The notes under the pieces are model-generated. The model worked only from the letters and a program-made list of their open reading frames with translations. It did no database searches and was not told where the DNA came from. Source: Glaciozyma antarctica PI12 (taxonomy: Eukaryota > Basidiomycota > Microbotryomycetes > Kriegeriales > Camptobasidiaceae). Taken from it: 48,319 nt of DNA. The position numbers and the translations under genes were made by a program. The stretch lies in assembly GCA_002917775.1 (NCBI GenBank), contig KZ627148.1, positions 827,680-875,998 on the forward strand, given 5' to 3'. Shown here one piece after another: positions 40,940 through 48,319 of the stretch. Each line of letters starts with the position of its first letter. Position 1 is the stretch's first letter.

Positions 40940-43294
40940 CTAGTGCGCGGCTTCGGCGCCGGGGATGCTCTCGATCTGTGTCGGGGAGGGTCAGCATCTT
41001 GCAGGGAGGGTCAGGATGTTGGAGGGGGACGTACGGTATCGAGCTCCTCGTATGGCACTGCCTGATGATCTCAATCGTCTTGGCGAGGTCCTCATCCGAG
41101 ATGACAAGCGGGGGCGCGAGGCGAATGATGTTGACGTGCGTCGGCTGCTTCTCATCAGCAACCGCACTGAAGGAAAGAGGAAGCGAACGCACCTTCGCCA
41201 ACAGCCCCTTGCTCTTAAACAGCAAGCAAAGATCCCAAGCTCCCCTTCCCTTCGTACTCTTCTTCTCATCAATAACGATAGCGTTCAGCAGTCCCTTTCC
41301 GCGAACTTCCTGGATCCATCCTCCAGCCGGTCCGACGCTCTTTAGCTCGTTCAACCCAGCGCGCATGACGTTTCCAAGTCGCTCGGCGCGCGCGCAGAGG
41401 TCTTCGTTGATGATGACTTCGAGAGAGGCGGTGGCGACGGCGCAGCCGAGGGGGTTCTGCGAGCGTGCGGGGTTAGCTGATGCGCTGGAGCGGTGGCGAT
41501 AGAGAAGGTAGGAGGGAGTAAGAGGATACGTACGCCTCCGTAGGTGGATCCGTGCTCTCCGGGGAGGATGGTGAGGAGAATCTCCTTGGAGGAAAGGACG
41601 GCAGAGACGGGGTAGACACCACCGGAGAGGGCCTTTCCGAGGAGCTGCGCACCACGGTCTTGTCAGCGATGTCGCGAAGGAAGCGAGGAGGGACGCACGA
41701 CAATGTCGGGCTTGACGGCGGGGTTGTGCTGGAAGCAGAGCATCTTGCCCGTGCGAGCGAGTCCCTACCAAAACGACTTAGCGAACGCAACGACCGAGGC
41801 GGAGGGAGAAGGAACGAACGGTCTGAACCTCGTCGCAGATGAGGAGCACGTTGTGCTTCTTGCAAAGCGCCTGGCATCGCTCGAGGTAGTCCTCATCGGG
41901 CACGACGATACTGCGCACGAAATCAACGAATCAGCTCTCTCCCATTCGCGCGAAGAGAAACGAACTCACCCCGCCTCTCCCTGAATCGGCTCGACGAGGA
42001 AAGCAGCGACGTCCTTTCCGTGCGCCTCCAATGCGCGCTCGAGAGCATCAACGTCGTTGTACCTGATGCGTCCTGCCTCGCCAGACTTGGGGCACCGAGG
42101 GCCGACGCGCTCGAGGAAGGGGCCGAAACCGCGGCGAGAGTCCTCGTCAGTCGACATGGAGATGATTCCGATCCTGTGATATGCGTGCGTCAGCGAGGTA
42201 CGAAGAAGAGAGGGGAAGGAACGCACGTTCGGCCGTGGAAGTTGTCCTCGACGCTGAGAATGATCGCCTTGCCCTCCTCGACGCCCTTGACCTTGTAAGC
42301 CCACTTGCGCGCAACCTTGAGCGCCGTCTCGACCGCCTCGGCACCGGTGTTCATGGGGAGGAGCATCTCGAAGCCGGTGAGGTCGCAGAGGAGCTTGGAG
42401 AAGGGGCCGAGGGAGGTGGTGTGGAATGCGCGGGAGGAGAGGGTGAGGCGGGAGGCTTGGGTCGTGAGAGCCTTGACGATGTAGGGGTGGCAGTGGCCTT
42501 GGTTCGTGGCGCTGTGTGGAGCGGGTCAGCTTCGGTTCTGCGTGGACTCGCGTAGGGAGAGGACGCACGAGTAGGCGGAGAGGCAGTCGATGTACTGGTT
42601 TCCCTCGGGGTCCCAGACATGTGCGCCGAGTGCCTTCTCAAAGACGACGGGTAGAGGGTGGTAGCTGCGAAAGGGGAGAAGGAGAACGTCAGCTCAAAGT
42701 GTACGAGATCGCGAGGTGGAAGATCTGCGGGGGCCCAGGCGAGCGAAACGCTGTCGATGTGAACGCTTTCCTGCAGCTGAGTTCGTAGCTCGAGCAGGGT
42801 CACCAGCAGTTCAACGCAGCGTAGCTATCGCCCAGCTTGACCGGCGCCGCCGTCGAAAAAAGCTCGCCTCGGAAGTAGGAGCGCGTGCTACATCCATCCT
42901 TCCGCATGCTTCGTGAGGATGGGGCCCTGGGCCAACCACGCCACAGCAGCCTCTACCTGGGAAGAGCAGAAGCGCTGGTGCGCTTGAGCGGCAGAACAAT
43001 CGTCGATGGGGGAGATATCGATCCGACCAGCAGCTGGTCTCGGAGAGGCTCCTCTCGCCGAAGAGGACGACGCCGTCGCTGCCAGGTCCTACGGTGCCAC
43101 CCACTCGGACTCTTCCCTCCCTCCTAACACCTCCCAGCTCCCTCTTCAACCACCGAGGAAGTGACGACTCACTTGTGAGCTCCGTACTCTTGCTCGAGAG
43201 CGATGCACTCGATCGAGCTGAGGTGAACTTCCTCTGCTCCGTTCGCCTTTGCCTTGGTAGCTGCGATTGCTGAGTTGATCTGAGAAGCTGCCAT
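40940..43294 (-). CDS. OAT: Ornithine aminotransferase (PLP-dependent, class III)
   Basis: It transfers the delta-amino group of ornithine to 2-oxoglutarate, giving glutamate-5-semialdehyde. The start is [20 protein letters not shown] at 43294; exon 1 ends at 43173 with [13 protein letters not shown] 508-nt intron precedes [115 protein letters not shown], and [20 protein letters not shown], whose Lys is the PLP Schiff-base residue. [20 protein letters not shown] and [19 protein letters not shown] follow. The end [17 protein letters not shown] is at 40940 after a final intron. There are about nine introns of the usual size. The frame slips by one base between IEIIRQC and YEELDT (41050-41056). 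No mitochondrial presequence is visible, fitting the cytosolic arginine-degradation enzyme of fungi. Confidence 0.93.
42665..43172 (-). other. Long (508-nt) first intron of ornithine aminotransferase
   Basis: The donor GTGAGTCG is at 43172 and the acceptor TTCGCAG ends at 42665. The junction AHN|YHPLP is in phase and conserved. It is about ten times longer than the other introns of the gene. It has no recognisable coding content on either strand. Confidence 0.75.
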
Positions 43295-43407
43295 CGTCGA
43301 GTTTGGCTGAGTTAGAGTCCGAGTTCGAGTTGAAGAGAAAAAAGTGCGCGAGGGAGTCTGCTGACCTAAAACGAGGGAGGGAAGCCGTTAGATTCATTTA
43401 TTTGGAA

Positions 43408-43427
43408 GTAAGTACCTGTAAGTACCT
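43408..43427. repeat. Tandem 10-bp repeat upstream of ornithine aminotransferase
   Basis: GTAAGTACCT occurs twice in direct tandem, about 115-135 bp upstream of the OAT start codon, next to an AT-rich run (AATTAAAAAATAATC). The position suggests a promoter element. An ATGACTC half-site resembling a Gcn4-type target lies near 43634. Confidence 0.4.
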
Positions 43428-43559
43428 GGCTGAAGGAATTAAAAAATAATCTCGCTGGGCTGCACCCCGCCCAAGCTCGCCTGCAGCCCGCCGCTTTCAT
43501 CTTCGCTCTCTTCGTTCAGCCCACACTTCTTCACTTTCCCGTTTCTCGACACGCGTGCC

Positions 43560-44150
43560 CCCTGACGTTCCGAGTCCCCTCGCCGCAGGGTTTGTCTGGT
43601 ACGTCCGGCGCCACACGGGGCGAGGTGCTAGCTGATGACTCGCGCAGTCTCTGCTCCTGGAGGCTTCTCTCGTCTAGCTACACAGCAACGTCGATCTGAA
43701 TTTGAGGAGCCGCCCAGTGAGTGATTGAACCTGAGCTCCGCAAGAAGGCCTCACTGACTTTCTTCTCTCGCAGACGTCGGTGGCTCGAGTGGGTCTTGCT
43801 TCCTCGTGCAGGAGGCAGCTCGCTGACCTCGCACTCGCAGAGATCTACATCACAACGTTACTGTGGTCCTTAAGCCGGACTGGGAGTGGCAAGCTCGGGT
43901 GCGCGACCGTCTGGGGAGCGAGAGGGAGGGCGAGAGCTGACTTGTTTCTCCTTCCCCCCAACAGCTTCGCGGGCAACAGGCTCGGACGCTCACGGAAACG
44001 CAAACTCATCTCGGACCCTCCCATCGAGCTCGAACTTTTGGTTCTATACGGGTGAGTGTTCGAGCGGCGTGTAGCCCGGGGATTGCGCTGACTGGGGGTG
44101 CTGGCAGACTCCGAAACAAGGCGTGGGCAGGAAACCAGGGCCATTCCGCT
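43560..44150 (+). pseudogene. Spliced-looking, unidentified plus-strand stretch (possible decayed gene)
   Basis: Well-formed donor/acceptor pairs are spaced like introns: GTACGT (about 43599) to CGCGCAG; GTGAGT (about 43719) to TTCTCTCGCAG; GTGCGC to CCCAACAG; GTGAGT (about 44051) to CTGGCAG. The parts between could encode APGGFSRLATQQRRSEFEEP, NVGGSSGSCFLVQEAAR and, in another frame, NVTVVLKPDWEWQAR. No start codon or single open frame links them. It could be a degenerate gene, a non-coding spliced RNA, or the 5' UTR of the permease. I recognise no family. Confidence 0.25.
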
Positions 44151-44805
44151 AGAGCGGTGGATACCTTGCGCAGGCCCAGTTGCTTTTCGTAGTCTAAAAT
44201 GAATCACGCTTAGGTTATACCTCAGCGGCGAATAGGATCGCGCTCGACGACGAACGTTGACGCAAGTTCTGCTCCAACTCCTGCTCTCAATCGCCGCCCC
44301 TGAACGCTCAGCTCGACGCTCGTTTTCGACTTCGCACTGCTCGACAAAAGGCGCCCTCGTTCTGGCCCAAACCGCCCGCGAGGTCACCCCCGCCGCCGAG
44401 CTCTTCCTGGGCGCTGCGATACAAACTGCGGCACGAACGAGGCCCCGCTATCCTCTCAAGACTCCACCGTTTCGCAGCTTTCGCGCCCAGCTGCTCGTCG
44501 ACTCGAGCCACTGTCACTGCTCCAGCTCGCGAGTTTTACCCGAGTCCCTGCATCTCGCACGCCAGCACACAAGCTTCCACAACTCACAAGCGAGGGATTC
44601 TCGGTCAGCTCCCAGTCAGCTGGTTCTCGATCGCTTTGCCCCACATTATCACGACGTCAACAGCGCTAATTCGGGGCAAGTCTTTTCTAGCTCGCTCCTT
44701 GGCGGGACTCCCTCCACAAGGTGTCGCCCGACGGCCCGCCATTTTTGCTTATCGACTTTTCGCGCTACTACCGTCTTTGGCCCCGTACTCTACGCTCGAC
44801 AAGAC
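44151..44805 (+). promoter_or_regulatory. Promoter and 5' UTR region of the amino-acid permease
   Basis: These ~650 bases before the permease ATG at 44806 are CT-rich on the coding strand near the start and carry no supported gene. No specific operator could be identified. Confidence 0.35.
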
Positions 44806-47291
44806 ATGGCCGACATCGAAGAGCGCAAGACCTCCACTTCAGGCGACAGCGACGAGCTCAAGGAGAAGGACATTGTCATCAGCGGTGCGGAGGTCGCCCC
44901 CGAGGCGAACGCAGAGAATGTCCTTCACCGTGGTCTCAAGGCTCGGCAGTGAGTCCCTTTAACACTCTTTCGACGCCACCCGAGCTACCTGCTGACCTGG
45001 AACGCTCGCGGTGCAGGATCAGCATGATTGCGAGTGCGTTTTTCTTCGCCTTCCTCGATGGAGACCATCGATCTCCAGCAGCCATACTGACGAAACTTCT
45101 TGAATCCTCGCTTCAGTCGGTGGTGGTGCGTCCTCCTCTCTACGCGTCGCAGGATGCTGTACACGCAGCTAACGACTCCTTCGCAGCTATCGGAACTGGT
45201 CTTGTCATTGGAAGTGGAACGGGCCTCTCTCGGTGCGTCCTCGACGCGTTGTTTGGCTGCTCGAGTCCTCGCTGACCTTCCTCGCGACAGTGCTGGTCCC
45301 GTCGGTCTCCTCATCGGCTACAGCGTGATGGGTGCCGTTTGTTTCAGTGTCATGATTTCTCTCGGTGAGATGGCGACCTACCTACCCCATCGTACGTTTA
45401 CCTACCTACCTCCCTACGTACATCCTCCCTACACGCCTACCCCTTCCCACCTTCCTCGCATCCACCTCCACGCTCCAGGCGACACAACAACGCAGGAACC
45501 TCGAGCCAACCCCCTTCCGTTTTGCAGGCAAGGGATTCTCCGGCTACGCATCTCGTTTCGTCGACCCCGCCATGGGATTCGCTCTCGGCTGGAACTACCT
45601 CTTCAAGTACCTCATCGTCACTCCCAACAACATCACCGCCGGCGTTCTCATCGTGCAATACTGGACTGACGCCGTGCCTGTCGGCGTACGCTGGTTTCCT
45701 CCCCCCTTCAAAAGACGTTCGCTGACTTGAGATACAGGCCTGGGTAACCATCTTCATCTCGCTCATCGTCATCTCCAACTCGATGGGCGTCAAGATTTTC
45801 GGAGAGGTGCGATGCGAAACTCAGCAGCGAGGAATGCGATACTAACCACGCTTTAGCAGGTCGAGTTCTGGATGTCGCTATTCAAAGTCGTCGTCCTCAC
45901 TGGCCTCATCATCATGGCGCTCGTTATCGACCTCGGAGGAGCGCCCAACAAGGACCGTATCGGGTTCCGCTACTGGAAGTCCGAGCCTTTCGCGTACTAC
46001 CTCTTCAATGATCGGGACCTCGGAAAGTTCCTCGGAGTCTGGGCTGTCATGGTTAACGCACTGTGAGTACTGGATAATGGGAGGAGAGGAATGTGGGCTG
46101 ATCTGGAGTTGGGGGAACGCAGATTCGCGTACATGGGTACTGAGCTCATTGGAGTCACCGTCGGAGAGTGCCAGAACCCTCGCAAGAACGTCCCCAAGGC
46201 CATCAAGCGAACCTTTTGGCGCATTCTCATTTTCTATATCGCACGTCCTCGTCCCTCGTCCCTCCTCCCTCCACAACAGAAACTAACGACGCGCGCAGGG
46301 CTCGGTCTTCGTGATCGGTCTCATCGTCCCCGCCTCCTCCCCCGCCCTCCTCGACGCCAACCGTCGTTCCACCTCCGCTGCCGCTTCCCCCTTCGTCGTC
46401 GCCATCTCCATCGCAGGCATCAAAGTCCTCCCCTCCATCATCAACGCCTCTCTCCTCGTCTTCGTCATGAGTGCCGCCAACTCGGATCTCTACATTGGCT
46501 CGCGAACGCTTTATGCGCTTGCGGCGGAGGGCAAGGCTCCTAAGATGTTTGCGCGGTGCTCCAAGAACGGTCTCCCCTACATGTCCCTCGCTTTCTGTTC
46601 GGTTTTCTGTGGATTGGCGTACGTCCTCTCCCTCGCTATTGCGTAGCTGCACCGCTGACGAAAGCTTGAAACGCAGGTACCTGAGCGTATCAGCCGGATC
46701 GAAGCTCGTCTTCTCCTACTTCGTCTCCCTCGTCACCGTCTTCGGAGCGATCACCTGGATGAGTATCCTCTACTCTCACATCCGCTTCATGAAAGCTCTC
46801 GAAGCGCAGGGAATCTCGCGCGAGACGCTCCCCTACAAAGCCCCGGGCCAGCCTTGTACGTTCCCTCTCGCTCTCGCTTTCGCTCTCGCTAACGCGCTTC
46901 GCAGACGCTGCTTGGACCGCATTCATCGTCACTGGTGTCGTTACGTTCTTCAAGGGATTCGACACGTTCATCCGCCCCGCTTCGGCGCCTATCACCCAGG
47001 CTGCATTCAACTACAAGTCCTTCATCACCAGCTACCTCGGTATCCCCGTCTTCACCATCAGTACGCTCTCCCTCCTTTCCCTCCTCCCTCCTCACCTCTG
47101 CACAACACAGACTAACGCTCCTTGCAGTGCTCATCACCTGGAAAGTAGTCTACAAGACGAAGATGATCCCTTCGCACGAGGTTGACCTCTTCAGCGGGAA
47201 GCGCGAGATCGACGAGGATGAGGCGGAGTTCATCGAGGAGGAGGGGAAGAAGAAGCTCACTTGGTACCAGAAGGCTTGGGAGGGAGCATAG
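44806..47291 (+). CDS. Amino-acid permease (APC superfamily, YAT/AAT type)
   Basis: A 12-transmembrane plasma-membrane amino-acid:proton symporter is predicted. The thirteen-exon model is: 44806-44948, 45017-45033, 45117-45125, 45187-45232, 45291-45391, 45528-45685, 45738-45806, 45860-46062, 46123-46240, 46299-46618, 46677-46855, 46905-47060 and 47128-47291; all junctions are in phase. A hydrophilic N-tail (MADIEERKTSTSGDSDELKE) leads into LKARQISMIAIGGAIGTGLV, the conserved first-helix substrate motif. SGTGLSRAGPVGLLIGYSVMG, SLGEMATYLP, SRFVDPAMGFALGWNYLFKY, FAYMGTELIGVTVGECQNPR, VFVMSAANSDLYIGSRTLYA and WMSILYSHIRFMKALEAQG follow. The C-tail is acidic/basic and ends KKLTWYQKAWEGA. Two microexons and a GC-AG intron are notable. 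The specific amino acid carried cannot be read from the sequence. Confidence 0.93.
45017..45033 (+). other. 17-nt microexon of the permease
   Basis: It lies between GGTGCAG and GTGCGT and encodes ISMIA with split codons at both ends. Joined to the next microexon it rebuilds the conserved QxxMIAIGGAIGTGL motif of amino-acid permeases. Confidence 0.85.
45117..45125 (+). other. 9-nt microexon of the permease
   Basis: TCGGTGGTG lies between a CTTCAG acceptor and a GTGCGT donor. It supplies the IGG of the IGGAIGTG motif in phase. The conserved motif cannot be produced without it. Confidence 0.8.
46241..46298 (+). other. GC-AG intron of the permease
   Basis: The junction FYI|GSVFVIGL requires the intron to start with GCACGT. 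The 3' end has CTAAC and CGCAG. The only nearby GT would shift the frame. Confidence 0.65.
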
Positions 47292-48047
47292 AGGTTGGGA
47301 AATGTAGATTGTGTTGGATTTCTTGAGCTGCGCGCTGCGCGCGAGGAGAGATCTGGTGGGCTGAAGCGCGACGAGGCGTTTGCGTAACGTTGCGTAGGGG
47401 AGCTGTGCTTGACGCGGCGAGGAAGATACGCTGGTAGACGGGAGAGACAACCGAGGAGAGCTTCCCCTCTCGCTGTTTGCGATTTGTGAGGTCGACGCGC
47501 TGCTTTCGTCTCGTAGTTCCGTGCCTCGTAGGCGCCGAGGATGTGGAGATTGCTGCAAAAGGAGGGAGCGGGGGAGGAGTGAGCGGGAGAGGAGTGAGTG
47601 AGGCAGGAGGTGGAGGAGGAGCGAGCGAGGAAAGAAGCGGGAGAGGAAGAGCGAGCGAGGAAGGGGAGGATTTTGTTGGTGATGTCATTCGTGGAGTGGG
47701 TTGTTGGGCGCGGGAGAGGGGAGGAGAGCCTGTTTGGCGAGGAGTTCGAGAGGGAGGTGGGAGTGGGAGGGAGAGGGGCAGCGAGCTTCGGTTTGAGAAG
47801 TAGGTGCGGGTCGGTCCACGAGCTGGGGCTAGAGAGAAGACGGAGCAGCTCGAGCGAGAAAGAGCAGAGTCGAGCAGAGAGGTCGAGCAGACGAGAGAGG
47901 TCGAGCTAACCAGTCTTTGCGAGCGTCGCGACGCCAATTCGACAGACTCAATCGATTCGGTCCCGATTAGGACAACTGCTTCGCGCGCACACTGCAGGCC
48001 AAGTCAGCTATCGTTCCGTCGGACGAGCGATACCAACACACCTGAGT
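47292..48047. other. Convergent intergenic region
   Basis: About 750 bases lie between the permease stop and the minus-strand gene at the right edge. Purine-rich plus-strand tracts (47560-47900) give open frames of low complexity without domains. Confidence 0.4.
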
Positions 48048-48319
48048 CTACGGCATCTCGACAATCTCGAACCCTTGCGCCTCGGCCAGCTCGGCCAGCA
48101 CCTTGCCCATCCCTTCCATATACCACTCCTTATCGCTCGCCAGCACGTGCATGGTCATGATGAATCCCAGCTCTCCTCGCTCAATCTTGCGCACCAGCGC
48201 TTCGAGGAACACCAACAGGCAATCGTAGGAAGCCGGCGTGTCTTTTGGCGGTGTTAAGGATGAGGACGAGGCTGCGAAGCCTCGACGGAAGAGCGTCGAC
48301 GGCGTCAAGTGAGTCGCGA
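48048..48319 (-). CDS. C-terminal end of a possible polysaccharide deacetylase-type enzyme (runs off the right edge)
   Basis: The last exon probably begins at about 48273 (acceptor GGCTTCGCAG) and ends at the stop at 48048. It encodes YDCLLVFLEALVRKIERGEL, GFIMTMHVLASDKEWYMEGM and GKVLAELAEAQGFEIVEMP. The GFxMTxH ... M...L..L.E.AQ..GFEIV pattern is like the C-terminus of NodB-type deacetylases of the allantoinase/PuuE subgroup, but with only ~75 residues visible the assignment is tentative. The 5' part is outside the window. Confidence 0.35.
   Translation of the reverse strand, partial: ATHLTPSTLFRRGFAASSSSLTPPKDTPASYDCLLVFLEALVRKIERGELGFIMTMHVLASDKEWYMEGMGKVLAELAEAQGFEIVEMP

Noticed and set aside
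47560-47910. Low-complexity Gly/Glu/Arg ORFs after the permease
   Set aside because: The purine-rich composition explains the open frames. No splice signals or domains are present.
1-48319. Search for tRNA, rRNA, CRISPR, transposons and virus-like elements
   Set aside because: I saw no cloverleaf with A/B boxes, no rRNA words, no regularly spaced repeats, no terminal repeats and no reverse-transcriptase, integrase, transposase or capsid motifs. A visual search can miss degenerate copies.

Overview
This is nuclear DNA of a GC-rich, intron-dense basidiomycete, most likely a red yeast of the Pucciniomycotina (Rhodotorula / Rhodosporidium / Sporobolomyces type). The evidence is the many short introns (about 45-70 nt, GTGCGT/GTACGT/GTGAGT donors, CTAAC/CTGAC branch sites, CAG/TAG acceptors), the compact spacing, the CT-rich coding strands and the protein families. 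I found no rRNA, tRNA, CRISPR array, recognisable transposon or virus-like element.

Left part (1-14.6 kb): the 5' end of a small membrane-protein gene runs off the left edge (minus). A decayed F-box-type gene follows (plus), then cytosolic-type prolyl-tRNA synthetase (plus), a paraoxonase/arylesterase-like gene (minus), a RhoGEF (minus), a CDC26-like APC/C subunit (minus) and a Derlin (plus). Middle (15-29 kb): a very Lys/Glu/Ser-rich nuclear protein (minus), a trans-aconitate-methyltransferase-like SAM methyltransferase (plus), a bZIP factor (minus), SWC5 of the SWR1 complex (minus), a second F-box-like relic (plus) and an F-box/SirB1/YccV protein of the FBXO21 type (plus). Right part (29.5-48.3 kb): a tiny conserved Ser/Tyr/Asn-rich protein (minus), WAPL cohesin-release factor (minus), a CSL (RBP-J/LAG-1) transcription factor (minus), a CDCA7-type zinc-finger protein (minus), ornithine aminotransferase (minus), an unidentified spliced-looking stretch (plus), a 13-exon amino-acid permease (plus) and the 3' end of a possible polysaccharide deacetylase (minus).

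The genes are mostly unrelated housekeeping and regulatory loci. Four chromatin or transcription proteins (SWC5, WAPL, CSL, CDCA7-like) lie within 16 kb. Prolyl-tRNA synthetase, ornithine aminotransferase and the permease all concern amino acids, but they are not adjacent and I do not claim a cluster.

The most notable observations are: (i) a mitochondrial-presequence-like in-frame extension upstream of the only suitable ATG of prolyl-tRNA synthetase, which would need non-AUG initiation; (ii) microexons of 19, 17 and 9 nt that restore conserved motifs; (iii) a GC-AG intron; (iv) several conserved genes that each carry a single-base frame slip, often at homopolymers, plus two in-frame TAG codons, which must be resolved as assembly error or real decay; and (v) three unusually long introns in a short-intron genome. 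I did not find convincing evidence for a wholly new biological system.
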